Shown here in pieces: positions 17,501 to 25,278 of a stretch of DNA of 64,000 nt. The position numbers were made by a program, and so were the translations under genes. The notes below the pieces were generated by a model. It worked only from the letters and a program-made list of their open reading frames with translations. It did not search any database and was not told the DNA's origin. The DNA is from an uncultured Chloroflexota bacterium (GTDB lineage: Bacteria; Chloroflexota; Chloroflexia; Chloroflexales; Chloroflexaceae), in contig CAKZKA010000035.1 of the NCBI GenBank assembly GCA_937120965.1, positions 1 through 64,000 of the forward strand, written 5' to 3'. Each line of letters opens with the position of its first letter. Position 1 is the stretch's first letter.

Positions 17501-18285
17501 TGTGGGGTCGGGAGGCGCAGGGGCGTGACGAACTGCGGGCCATCATCCAGGAGTCGCCCTCGCCGCCGGAACGGGCCCTGGCCATCTTCGCCCTGGCCGA
17601 TCTGGGCGACCAGGAGGAGAACAAGGTTCTCGATGCGCGCTTCCTGTTACGCGTGATCCTCGGCCCGACCGACGACGCGCATACGCCGATCAGCGACGAG
17701 TGGGCTGATACCATGTGGGCCGCAGCCGATGCGCTGACCCTCTTTGAGCCGGATCAGGTGGCCCCCCTGCTGGCGGTACTGGTGCGGGCCAATACCAGCC
17801 TTCCCGACCGGGCCGCCCAGCAACTGGCATACCTGGCGGGCCGGGTTCGCGCCACCGACCCCGAGGTCATTGACTGGCTGCTCCAGGTGCTGATCACCAA
17901 CCAGAACCAGTCGGTCAAAGCCAGAGCCTTACAGTCGCTGTCCTGGATCGGCATGGGCGTGCCTGACCGCGCGCTAGAATTGCCCGATGGCCGCGCCGGG
18001 CCTACGGTCAGGCAAATTATCCAGGACATCGCGGCCTGGCGGACGGTGCGGGAGCTGCGGATCGGCGCCTTTGCGGTACACCTGCGCCCCGAGGATGGCG
18101 CAGCCGGCCCGCTCTACCTGCGCCGCAAGGCGGTGGAGGCCCTGGCCTGGATCGGCGACGCGGCAACGCTTACCGATCTGGGAGCGCTCGCCCGCTCCTG
18201 GCCGCTGGAGCTGCGCGAGCAGTGGTACCTGACCGCAGCGACCATCGCCAGTCGCGCGCGGGGTCCTCGCGCGCACCGTTGGTAG
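14557..18285 (+). CDS. CHAT protease - STAND-like NTPase - HEAT-like repeat protein
   Basis: One 1242-residue polypeptide joins three parts. Residues about 90-385 form a CHAT (caspase-HetF) peptidase with candidate catalytic H244 (YYGHA) and C294 (LVACNSA). Residues about 455-700 form a NACHT/STAND-like NTPase with Walker A GPPHSGQTT, where Q476 stands in place of the usual Lys. Its Walker B is FLLDNLD (D557, D560). Residues about 790-1242 are helical repeats resembling HEAT/ARM (RIAAARALRNL, RRKAVEALAWIG). Proteins of this build are predicted effectors or sensors in NTP-dependent conflict and cell-death systems of multicellular bacteria; that is family knowledge plus inference. There is no signal peptide, membrane helix or partner gene. 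The start has no clear Shine-Dalgarno. Base composition matches the neighbours, so there is no sign of recent transfer. Confidence 0.85.
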   Translation: MTDYDDLLVLVERAGGAGLYSVELELQGGRRVSAGEPVALPATLQPADNSPPELAAFGLDLFNRLFAGRLALEFQKAWSAVRARGRALRLRLALDPDTPELHAIPWELLYFDDSGDTVAPRPIALDPHIVFSRYIKSPAFDEGRPIAERPIRMLLVISAPGDLERWNLAPIDRDAEERDFNTRFSAATASGQFRCDVLPRATEEDLRDALTRGALPPTLRSGSGHTGLEAPPARGYDVLLYYGHALHHRQEGTRLVLERAGDRRVQLFPEETFIALLRQLPPSHRPAMVVLVACNSAVSGQINSLAARLIIESGIPAVLAMQRLVEIALARSFTFHLSEHLLRNGIIDEAVNLARQRVFRPDQVGWTTPVLYMRNPQGRLFSPNAQLEYAAQVLRDEHVTRWSGAEFIESSVVSFAPGQDWTLARLRPEDAPTALAALDALDQSFALGLRGRRRQRLAEAPDTNLVAVIGPPHSGQTTLLRRLTFELAEAVTRDPTLPLGIYVTLEGYDQTRGLGRLERYIIEQARAVTPHLGDALATVLGPAPVSAPRGRFIFLLDNLDALSDRARADLARELAALAQRRPDQGFVVTSNIDLYPGSWLPRARVLILQLLTERQVLRYCRERDPKRASHLFQRMRDNRLLGLASEPSLLALIYERLTADAQARVTRNQIVQEYLDHALAGLAATFRVGGAARESLTELAWYGRWNHCEHLPLAEVFRIFQRVRRERDYSLEELYALLREARLLSSVGQSHARFSNPVLEAYLAAQALITHGDLLERLADIVTLCSSPERLAWWEDVMYALAGLLPDPTPLFEQLARAIRAGSGTHALLAARCLEAITREQEARLAPALYTEVLDACVIRLRNEREPVAERREQLVAALGRLNDPQLIPELCRILTEKVRLTASGPRYEYTNVRIAAARALRNLAPLWLAPERASGAPRQGPILMTRYRDEASLASPTGTRTSPASLQQQRDEGMLRRVLDLWGREAQGRDELRAIIQESPSPPERALAIFALADLGDQEENKVLDARFLLRVILGPTDDAHTPISDEWADTMWAAADALTLFEPDQVAPLLAVLVRANTSLPDRAAQQLAYLAGRVRATDPEVIDWLLQVLITNQNQSVKARALQSLSWIGMGVPDRALELPDGRAGPTVRQIIQDIAAWRTVRELRIGAFAVHLRPEDGAAGPLYLRRKAVEALAWIGDAATLTDLGALARSWPLELREQWYLTAATIASRARGPRAHRW

Positions 18286-18510
18286 GGCTGCACCCTCCCA
18301 GACCTTCCCCCACAGGGGGTCTGGGGGAAACCCGGTTTCCCCATGTCCCAACCGCTGGTGAGAGCGGCTGGCGCCCCTCCAGGCAGGGGTCTGGGGGAAA
18401 CCCGGTTTCCCCATGTCCCAACCGCTGGTGAGAGCGGCTGGCGCCCCCACCGGCAGGGGTCTGGAGAAACCCGGTTTCCCCGTATTTTGCCCAATGCGGC
18501 GCAGCCGCAT
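18286..18510. repeat. 70-bp tandem repeat array after the CHAT gene
   Basis: Three P1 copies at 18324-18342, 18394-18412 and 18463-18481 are 69-70 bp apart. Each unit also carries CCCAACCGCTGGTGAGAGCGG and a GGCGCC stretch. P3 follows at about 18495-18509. The array separates the convergent CHAT (+) and aldehyde dehydrogenase (-) genes. Confidence 0.92.
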
Positions 18511-18516
18511 GACCGT

Positions 18517-20061
18517 CTACCGCGTTTCCGGCAAAAGCGTATAATCAAGAAAATTGCCGTATAACCGCTCCCCGGGCGGCCCCTGAGTAACCGCCTGGAC
18601 GAGGTACTTCCCGCCTACAAAGCAACCCTTCCACGACGCGCCCATGCCGCCAAAGACCTCCTCGCGATCACCGCGGGAGCGCATGGTGTTGATGCCCACC
18701 TTGAACGAGCGCAGTTCACTTGCCACCATGCGCGCGATCTGCGGATCATCGGTGGCGATTGAGGAGACGAGGTTCCCGTTGGAGATGTTCATCTCGCTGA
18801 TCAGTTCCTCGATCCGGTCCACCACCACAATCGTATCCACGGGGCCGAAGGGTTCGTTGTGGTGCAGGCGAGCGTTACGTGGCACATTGAGCAGGGCAAT
18901 TGGCGCCAGGTAGGCCGAGATGTCCTGACCCGGCAGGAAGCGCTCCTCATCGAGATCGCCTTCGTAGAGGCTGATCGCCCCGAGGCCCACCGCCTCCGAG
19001 TACAGCACACGCAGTTCCTCCACCTTGCGACTGTTGATCAGCGGGCCATAATCCAGCTCGGGCAGCGGATCGCCGGGGTTGTCCACCACCAGCGGATTGC
19101 CGACCTGGACCGACTTGACCGCGGGCAGGTAGGTGTCGAGGAAGCGGGGAAACAGGCTGCGCTGCACGACGAATCGAATGTAGGCGGTACAGCGCTGCTT
19201 GCCGTAGACGTACCCCTTCTTAATCTGGGCGCCAAGGCGCGGCCAGTCGGAGAAGTCCCAGATCCCGTAGCAGTTAATGCCCTCCATCTCGAGCATGTAG
19301 CGCTTCGCGCGGTCGTAGAGACTGGCGGCAATGTCGCGTCCGTTAGTCTTACCGCCCACAAAGGCCAGGCAGGCAATGTCGGGGTTGCGCACCAGGGCAT
19401 CGGAGAGGGCGCCGCCGGAGCCGGAGACCAGCGAGACTGGCAGGCCGGCGCGGCGGGCCAGGGCAAAGCCGAGGGTGAGGGCAAACAGCCCGCCGTCGGT
19501 GGGCGTCTTGGCGATCACCGCGTTGCCGGCGAGGGCCTGCACCAGCACGGCGTGTACCAGCACAGAGTAGGGGTAGTTCCAGGAGGCGATGTTCGAGATC
19601 AGCCCCAGCGGCGCGCGCCCTTCGAGCATGCCGTCAATCTGTTCGAGGTACCAGGCTACCCCGGAGATGCAGCGATCCACGTCGTCCTGGGCGAGCTTGA
19701 GGGGCTTGCCAATCTCCCACATCAGCAAGGAGGCGATCAGGTCGCGATGGGTGCGCAGTTGCTCCAGACAATCGGCGACGCGCGCCTTGCGCGTATCGAG
19801 GCTAACCTTCGACCATTGCTGGTGTTCCTGGGCGGCGAAGCGCACGGCGCGCTTGGCCGTATCCAGATCGAGCATAGGAATGCGGCCCAGTTCGCTTCCG
19901 TCAACGGCGGTATAGTAGTGCTTGCCGTGGCCGGGGTGGCCCCATGCGCCTTCGATCAGGTTCAGCGGGTCACCGTTGGCAGCGAAGGCTTCGGGTATGG
20001 CCGCCTTCAACTGGCTGAGCAGGTTGGGCCAGTCAAGACCGGGAGCGATCATCTTTGCCAT
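18517..20061 (-). CDS. Aldehyde dehydrogenase family protein
   Basis: This 514-residue NAD(P)-dependent aldehyde dehydrogenase oxidises an aldehyde to acid (or acyl-CoA). The oxyanion Asn is in ASWNYP (N162), the cofactor lysine in AKTP (K185), the general base is E260 (LEMEG) and the nucleophile is C291 (GKQRCTAY). The C-terminal oligomerisation part ends with the usual FLDY-like strand. The ATG at 20061 encodes a sensible N-terminus. The gene stands alone and convergent to the CHAT gene. The QRC context differs from the common GQRC/GQVC motif only slightly; the substrate is unknown. Confidence 0.9.
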   Translation of the reverse strand: MAKMIAPGLDWPNLLSQLKAAIPEAFAANGDPLNLIEGAWGHPGHGKHYYTAVDGSELGRIPMLDLDTAKRAVRFAAQEHQQWSKVSLDTRKARVADCLEQLRTHRDLIASLLMWEIGKPLKLAQDDVDRCISGVAWYLEQIDGMLEGRAPLGLISNIASWNYPYSVLVHAVLVQALAGNAVIAKTPTDGGLFALTLGFALARRAGLPVSLVSGSGGALSDALVRNPDIACLAFVGGKTNGRDIAASLYDRAKRYMLEMEGINCYGIWDFSDWPRLGAQIKKGYVYGKQRCTAYIRFVVQRSLFPRFLDTYLPAVKSVQVGNPLVVDNPGDPLPELDYGPLINSRKVEELRVLYSEAVGLGAISLYEGDLDEERFLPGQDISAYLAPIALLNVPRNARLHHNEPFGPVDTIVVVDRIEELISEMNISNGNLVSSIATDDPQIARMVASELRSFKVGINTMRSRGDREEVFGGMGASWKGCFVGGKYLVQAVTQGPPGERLYGNFLDYTLLPETR

Positions 20062-20149
20062 GGGGTTGCCTTCCCGGAACAGATCAGGATGTGCATTGCT
20101 CGACGCCCTTTGCGACAGCGCCGCACCCTGACAGGATGAAAACAGGTCT

Positions 20150-20240
20150 ATGTTTGGAAGGGTATAGCCCTCCCAGCCCCTCCCGGTGCGGAGGGCGTGT
20201 CACCCACAGGCAGGGATATGGGGAAACCGGGTTTCCCCGA
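20150..20240. repeat. P2-like hairpin and P1 between divergent genes
   Basis: A P2 relative (GGAAGGGTATAGCCCTCCC) lies at about 20157-20175 and P1 at 20220-20238, upstream of both the aldehyde dehydrogenase (-) and gmhA (+). The rest of 20062-20376 has only the gmhA promoter element. Confidence 0.8.
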
Positions 20241-20328
20241 TGTTTGTACCAGTATAGCACCTTCAGGAGGGGAAACGGGTGTGGGGCGCGTGCCAGGCTG
20301 TTCATGACCCGCAGCGCAACGGGTCGAG

Positions 20329-20334
20329 TATAAT
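20329..20334 (+). promoter_or_regulatory. Candidate -10 element of gmhA
   Basis: A perfect TATAAT lies 43 bp before the GTG start at 20377. No good -35 hexamer is placed 16-18 bp upstream, so confidence is limited. Confidence 0.45.
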
Positions 20335-20376
20335 GGCCTCCGCGGTTCATTCGGTATCGTTGCGAAGGGAAACGGC

Positions 20377-20946
20377 GTGCCAGCATTTCGCGACCAGTCT
20401 GAAGAGCTATCCGCTGTGCTGAAGGCCTTTGCGCCCCAGGCGGCCAGCGTGGATACTGTAGCCGGGATCGTGACCAGGGCCCTGCTGGCAGGGCACACCC
20501 TGTTTACCTGCGGCAACGGTGGCAGCGCCGCCGATGCGCTACACCTGGCCGAGGAGCTGGTAGGGCGCTACCGCTCCGATCGCCGCCCGCTCGCCGCGGT
20601 GTGCCTGAACGCCGATGTGGGCGCGCTGACCTGTATCGCTAACGATTTCGGGTATGGGGCCATCTTTGCCCGTCAGTTTATCGCCCTGGCGCGCCCGGGC
20701 GATGTGTTGGTCGTGTTCAGCACCTCTGGCAACTCCGAGAATATCCTGAACGTGTTGCGCGCTGCTCGCGAGCGTAGCGTAACCAGCATCGCCCTGCTTG
20801 GCAAAGGTGGCGGTCCCGCTGGCGCTCTGGCCGATCACCCCATCATCGTGCCAAGCGCCAACAGCGCCCGTATCCAGGAGGTCCACGGACTGATCCTCCA
20901 CGCCATTTGCGAGGAGGTCGAAGCGCACACCGGCGTGGGCGCTTAA
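20377..20946 (+). CDS. gmhA: Phosphoheptose isomerase (SIS domain)
   Basis: The 189-residue SIS-domain protein matches GmhA, which converts sedoheptulose 7-phosphate to D-glycero-D-manno-heptose 7-phosphate for heptose-containing glycans. TCGNGGSAADALHLAEEL (near residues 47-64) and VFSTSGNSENIL form the phosphate-binding site. A C-terminal helix with HxxC-like spacing (HGLILHAICEEVE) is typical. The start is GTG 20377 preceded by AAGGGA. Other heptose genes (gmhB, hldE) are not in the window, so a related SIS isomerase role cannot be excluded. Confidence 0.88.
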   Translation: MPAFRDQSEELSAVLKAFAPQAASVDTVAGIVTRALLAGHTLFTCGNGGSAADALHLAEELVGRYRSDRRPLAAVCLNADVGALTCIANDFGYGAIFARQFIALARPGDVLVVFSTSGNSENILNVLRAARERSVTSIALLGKGGGPAGALADHPIIVPSANSARIQEVHGLILHAICEEVEAHTGVGA

Positions 20947-21059
20947 GGCGAACAGCGAGCCGACCCTTGAGTGTATCGCGCGGGCGTAGAATAGGATGGC
21001 GTGAGGCGCCAGCGGGTACGGCGCCCCGCCGCAGGCGCTCCGTGCGGGTGGGCGCTTCC

Positions 21060-21320
21060 ACCCTCTCTAGGGGGAGAGGCGTGGGGAAACCCGGTTTCCC
21101 CGTATGCGCATCAGCCGTCCATGCGGCTGCGCCGCACAACGACACGATGAACATAGGTTTTTCTTGGGAGGTCGTAGAGGCGCGGCGCCGCCGCGCCTCT
21201 ACGACCAAACCCTCCCTTCAGGGAGGGGGTTGGGGAAACCCGGTTTCCCCATGTCCCAACCGCTGTTGGGAGCGGCCGGCACCCCCCACAGGCAGGAGGT
21301 TGGGGAAACCCGGTTTCCCC
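21060..21320. repeat. Mosaic block P1-P3-P5-P1-P1 upstream of serA
   Basis: P1 lies at 21083-21101, 21232-21250 and 21302-21320, the last two as a 70-bp tandem pair. Reverse P3 is at about 21120-21136 and a P5 variant with compensating arm changes at 21174-21202. The final P1 ends 28 bp before the serA start, so any serA promoter lies in or before repeat DNA. Confidence 0.9.
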
Positions 21321-21348
21321 ATATGCATATCAGACACAGGGAGAGATC

Positions 21349-22926
21349 ATGGATCGCATCCTCGTAACCGAAAAGATCGCCGCAGAGGGTCTGGAGGTGC
21401 TGCGGCAGGCCGCCGAGGTGGACGTGCGCCTGGATCTCGATAAGGCCGCCCTTCTGGAGATCGTCGGCGGTTATGACGCCCTGGTGGTACGCTCGGCAAC
21501 CAGAGTGACCGCCGAGGTCATTGATGCCGGCACGCGCCTGCGCGTTATCGGCCGCGCTGGCACCGGTGTGGACAACATTGATGTCAATGCCGCCACGCGC
21601 CGGGGCATCGTCGTGGTCAATGCGCCCGCCTCCAACAATGTGGCCGTAGCCGAACTGACGATTGGCTTGTTGATTGGCCTGGCCCGATCCATCCCCCAGG
21701 CCCACGTGTCATTGCAGAGTGGTAAGTGGGAGCGCAACCGGTTCGTGGGCTGGGAAGTGCGCGGCAAAACCCTCGGCCTGGTGGGCCTGGGGCGCATTGG
21801 CTCCGAGGTGGCGGTGCGCGCCCGCGCCATGGCTATGCACGTGCTGGCCTACGACCCGGTGGTCTCGCTCGACCGCGCCACGCAACTTGGCGTCGAACTG
21901 GTGACTATGGAAGAGCTGCTCCAGCGCAGCGATGTGGTCTCGCTCCACGTACCTCTGGTCGAGAGCACCCGGCAACTCATTGACACCGCTCGCCTGGCCC
22001 AGATGAAGCGTGGGGCCTATCTGATCAACGCCAGCCGCGGCGGGGTGGTGGACGAGCAGGCCCTCCTCGCCGCCATCGACTCCGGTCACCTCGCCGGCGC
22101 GGCCCTCGATGTCTATAGCCAGGAGCCACCCCCCGCCGACGCGCCGATCATCCACCATCCGAAGATCATCACCGTGCCGCATATCGGCGCCAGCACTGCC
22201 GAGGCGCAAACCTCAGCCGGCACCGAAATGGCCGAAGGGGTGGTGACAGCCCTTAGCGGCGCCACGCCACGCTACGCGGTCAACGCGCCCTTCGTCGCCC
22301 CCGAGGCCTGGAGTGTGCTGCAACCCTATCTGAGCCTCGCTCGCCAGATGGGCCGGCTGATCAACCAGTTGATCCATAGCCCGGTGCGTGGCTACGATCT
22401 GGAGCTGCGCGGCGAACTGGCCGACGTGGATACGCAGCCAGTTCGGCTGGCCGTTATCCAGGGTCTGCTGGAAGCGGTCAGCGTTGAACGGGTTACCCCG
22501 GTCAATGCGCCGCTGATCGCCCGCGAACGGGGCATGCGCGTCACCGAACGCACCGACCCCGACGCCGAGAGCTACACCGGTCTGCTGGTGGTGCGGGTCG
22601 AGGCTACCGATGGCGAGCACCTCTTCTGGGGCACCGTGCTGCGGGGCGAACCGCACATCGTCCGCGCCGATGGCTACTTCGTTGACTTCATCCCCCAGGG
22701 GTCGCTGCTCTTCACCTACCACCGCGACCGTCCGGGCATGATCGGGCGCGTCGGCACGATCCTCGGCGGCGCCGATGTCAACATTTCGGGTATGTACGTC
22801 GGGCGCCTTGCGCCGCGAGAGCACGCGATGATGGTCCTGACCCTCGACGAGCCTGCCTCCGACGAGGTGCTGGCGCAGATTCGCGCTCTGGAGGGCATCG
22901 AGCAGGCCTACAGCGTCAATCTGTGA
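21349..22926 (+). CDS. serA: D-3-phosphoglycerate dehydrogenase
   Basis: This 525-residue enzyme starts serine synthesis by oxidising 3-phosphoglycerate to 3-phosphohydroxypyruvate with NAD. The layout is the long type: split substrate domain, Rossmann domain with GLGRIG (146-151), and catalytic R230, E259 and H278 (PHIG). The intervening ASB domain follows, then a C-terminal ACT domain (about 452-525, YHRDRPGMIGRVG), the usual seat of serine feedback. AGGGAGAG precedes ATG 21349. No serB or serC is nearby. Confidence 0.96.
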   Translation: MDRILVTEKIAAEGLEVLRQAAEVDVRLDLDKAALLEIVGGYDALVVRSATRVTAEVIDAGTRLRVIGRAGTGVDNIDVNAATRRGIVVVNAPASNNVAVAELTIGLLIGLARSIPQAHVSLQSGKWERNRFVGWEVRGKTLGLVGLGRIGSEVAVRARAMAMHVLAYDPVVSLDRATQLGVELVTMEELLQRSDVVSLHVPLVESTRQLIDTARLAQMKRGAYLINASRGGVVDEQALLAAIDSGHLAGAALDVYSQEPPPADAPIIHHPKIITVPHIGASTAEAQTSAGTEMAEGVVTALSGATPRYAVNAPFVAPEAWSVLQPYLSLARQMGRLINQLIHSPVRGYDLELRGELADVDTQPVRLAVIQGLLEAVSVERVTPVNAPLIARERGMRVTERTDPDAESYTGLLVVRVEATDGEHLFWGTVLRGEPHIVRADGYFVDFIPQGSLLFTYHRDRPGMIGRVGTILGGADVNISGMYVGRLAPREHAMMVLTLDEPASDEVLAQIRALEGIEQAYSVNL

Positions 22927-22974
22927 ACCCAGGCCTGTTCAGCGTCGGGGCGCCCTCGCCCACGCATGCGTGAA

Positions 22975-23164
22975 GGGCGGACAGAACATCCGCGCCAACG
23001 TGGCTTGGACCGCATTGGAACGCCCCGGCGCGCGGTTCTGGTCTCCCCGCTTCGACAGGCTCAGCGCAGGCTCTCCAGCGAAGCTGGAGCGGGGGAGGGG
23101 CGGGAGCCAACCAGCGCATCCCAACGCCATCACGCCCGTCAGCGCTCATACGTTCTGTCCGCCC
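22975..23164. mobile_element. MITE-like 190-bp element, copy 1
   Basis: GGGCGGACAGAAC at 22975-22987 is exactly inverted at 23152-23164 (GTTCTGTCCGCCC). The interior matches the element at 33080-33263 through most of its length, including CCGCTTCGACAGGCTCAGCGC and an inner CTCCAGC/GCTGGAG hairpin. There is no coding capacity. A right-hand fragment with the same end lies at about 23205-23266. These two fill the gene-free stretch 22927-23329. Confidence 0.75.
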
Positions 23165-23204
23165 CTGAACGCTCAGGGAGAGGCCTGCCCTGAGCGGAGC
23201 TGAA

Positions 23205-23266
23205 GGGGGGCAGGGGGGTGAGGACCAGCAGCGCATCACGACGCCATCCGTGTGTTCTGTCCGCCC
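23205..23266. mobile_element. Right-end fragment of the MITE-like element
   Basis: The segment repeats AGCGCATC..ACGCCAT and ends with GTTCTGTCCGCCC at 23254-23266, matching the right half of the full copy just upstream. A P2-like hairpin (GAGGAGGGCGCAGCCCTCCTC) follows at about 23291-23310, before the lipoprotein gene end. Confidence 0.65.
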
Positions 23267-23329
23267 CTGAACCTCCACGCGGGAGGGTCGAGGAGGGCGC
23301 AGCCCTCCTCAGTCTGTTGATGCCCATCC

Positions 23330-24121
23330 TCAGGGCAGTTCCCAGATCACGAAATTGTCCAGCCAGATCTCCACTCCCCCGTCCGGGGCGTAAGAGTCGG
23401 TCGCCAGGCCGACCTTGCCACCGGTGAGGGCCGTGTCGTCCATCTGGGCGAGGGGCGCGTCGTTCAGCGCGAGGTAAATGGCGGCCCCCTGGCGCAACAC
23501 CTGAAGCCGGTTCATAGCGTTGGGGCGCATGTCTCCCGTGGGGTCGCCTTCGACCAGTAGCAGTGGCTCGCCGACGGGGGGGACGCGGTAGAGGCGGTAG
23601 TAGTTCTTGAAGAGTTCGAACTTGTAGAAGCCGGCATCGCGCCTCTGCGCGAACACCAGGCCGCAACTGCCATCGAGGTCGCCCTGGTAAATCTGGCAAT
23701 CAACCGCGGCGATAAAGTTCGTCACTTCACGTAGTTCGTAGAGTTCATACGACGAGCCTTTACCGGCCCAGCGCACCTTGAAGACCCCATCTTCGATAGT
23801 ATCGGTCTCGATCTCCCGGAAGACGCCGGTGAACCAGGCGTTGCGGTTGTCGTCAAACGGCTCGCGGAAAACTTCGCCCGCGCCGCCGCTCAGCGTCGCC
23901 ATCTCGGCTGCGGTCACCGCCCGGGCCGTTGCGGTGACCGCGCGCTCTACGTCGCCCGGCGCTACAACTGCCGATGGTGTTGTGCCGCGCGATGGCGGGG
24001 GCGCAGTGGGCGTCGGAATGAGCGGAGGCGTGGGTGTGCCCGGGCCGGACGCGGCGGCGCAGCCGGCAATGAGCAGCGCCGCCGCCAGCAGGACGAGGAT
24101 CGTTTGAAGCTTCGCTCGCAT
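23330..24121 (-). CDS. Lipoprotein with LamG/DUF1080-like beta-sandwich domain
   Basis: The family was not firmly identified. The 263-residue protein has a lipoprotein signal (hydrophobic stretch, then LIAGC with the lipid Cys near residue 21). A Pro/Thr linker follows, then a domain of about 170 residues beginning FREPFDDNRNAWF and ending VEIWLDNFVIWEL. The start (FxDNRNxW) and end (WLDNFVIWE) patterns are typical of concanavalin-like beta-sandwiches in extracytoplasmic proteins. Its ATG at 24121 overlaps the stop of the upstream META-domain gene by one base, so the two are translationally coupled. Confidence 0.75.
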   Translation of the reverse strand: MRAKLQTILVLLAAALLIAGCAAASGPGTPTPPLIPTPTAPPPSRGTTPSAVVAPGDVERAVTATARAVTAAEMATLSGGAGEVFREPFDDNRNAWFTGVFREIETDTIEDGVFKVRWAGKGSSYELYELREVTNFIAAVDCQIYQGDLDGSCGLVFAQRRDAGFYKFELFKNYYRLYRVPPVGEPLLLVEGDPTGDMRPNAMNRLQVLRQGAAIYLALNDAPLAQMDDTALTGGKVGLATDSYAPDGGVEIWLDNFVIWELP

Positions 24122-24942
24122 CACCCCGAGTCGCGCCCACTGGCCGTTCCGGCTGCGGGCGCGCCGCGGACGGCCGTAACCGCCAGGGCGCCATCACTGG
24201 TGCGAAGCTCCAGCCGTTCGCCTTCAATGGTGTACGTCGTCACCGTGGCCAGCGCCTCCAGGAAGCGGGCCTCCTGCTCCATCACGCCGGCCGGCTCGGC
24301 GCAGAGCTTTCGAGTGCTGGCTATCTGGCCAATACGCAGGCTCTGGTCGGAGACCTCGTATGACGTCATGTAGTTATTGCATCCGGCGGAGCCGCTGAGC
24401 TGGCCATCATCGCCGAAGATAGCCGTCAGCGTCGTTCCGTCCAGTACACCAACAACAGCCTGTTTCCCGTTGTTGTAGCTGGTCACCGTCCAGGTGGTAC
24501 CGCTCAGCGCGCGGTTCTGCTCGGCGAAGATCGCCAGAACGGCCCCGTTGCTATCCAGCAGCGTAAGCTGCTGGTCGGCGATCTTGAAACTGGCCGCCTG
24601 CTTCAGCGCTTCGATGTAGGCAGCCGCCTGCTGCATAATCGGCTCAGGGCAGGCCATCATCGTGCTGGCGATTGGATCCTTGAAGCTGATGCGTTCACCG
24701 TTAACCTCGTATGGCCCGCGGTACCGGTTGCACCCGTCGGTGCCGTAAAACGCATCCACGTCGAAGTTCAAGGTTACTTGAGTGCCCGGCGCCGGCGGCG
24801 CGCCGTTCAGGCTTTTTAACGACCAGCCAGTGCCACCGAGCGGAGAGTCTGTTCCCTGTGTTGCCATTGTTCCCACCGCGCATGCAGCCAGGGCGATGGT
24901 TGTTACCATCGCCAGGACGACCGAAACGATCCGTGATCTCAT
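24121..24942 (-). CDS. Double META-domain (HslJ-like) lipoprotein
   Basis: The 273-residue exported protein has a signal peptide with a lipobox-like LAAC (about residues 17-20) and two META domains in tandem. The first (about 36-140) has GTGWSLKSLNG, GTDGCNRYRGPYEV and STMMACPEP. The second (about 145-255) has GTTWTVTSYNNG, GSAGCNNYMTSYEV and STRKLCAEP. META domains occur in HslJ-type envelope proteins linked to heat or antibiotic stress; the exact role is unknown. GAAGGGAGC precedes ATG 24942. The frame extends upstream through repeat sequence, which is rejected as coding. It is the first gene of a two-gene operon. Confidence 0.88.
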   Translation of the reverse strand: MRSRIVSVVLAMVTTIALAACAVGTMATQGTDSPLGGTGWSLKSLNGAPPAPGTQVTLNFDVDAFYGTDGCNRYRGPYEVNGERISFKDPIASTMMACPEPIMQQAAAYIEALKQAASFKIADQQLTLLDSNGAVLAIFAEQNRALSGTTWTVTSYNNGKQAVVGVLDGTTLTAIFGDDGQLSGSAGCNNYMTSYEVSDQSLRIGQIASTRKLCAEPAGVMEQEARFLEALATVTTYTIEGERLELRTSDGALAVTAVRGAPAAGTASGRDSG

Positions 24943-25056
24943 GACCTTGCTCCCTTCAAGCCGGCCCGCTGACCGGCTCGAAGCGTATACGTAGAATACA
25001 CCATACAGACGCCCCGAGAACGCCAGAAGTTCCACTGTGTTCGCCTCAGTCATCCA

Positions 25057-25186
25057 TGCGGCTGCGCCGCACAACACCAGAATGAAAATATTATTGTTCT
25101 TGGGAGGGCGCAGCCCTCCCAAACCCTCCCGGTAGGGAGGACTTGCCGCCCCCACAGGCAGGGGGATGGGGCAACCCGGGTTCCCC
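25057..25186. repeat. Mosaic P3-P2-P1 between divergent genes
   Basis: Reverse P3 lies near 25058-25075, P2 at 25102-25120 and a P1 variant (GGGGCAACCCGGGTTCCCC) at 25168-25186. The block sits between the META lipoprotein (-) and nurA (+). Confidence 0.88.
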
Positions 25187-25215
25187 GTATGTTCACCTCA
25201 GCCTCACCCCCACAA

Positions 25216-25244
25216 TTGACAAGCCAAAACAAATGTCCTATCCT
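25216..25244 (+). promoter_or_regulatory. nurA promoter
   Basis: TTGACA at 25216-25221 and TATCCT at 25239-25244 are 17 bp apart and 34 bp upstream of the nurA ATG. It starts just after the P1 module at 25168-25186. Confidence 0.65.
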
Positions 25245-25278
25245 TCCCCCAGAGCACGATCCAGGAAAGGAGACCGAG

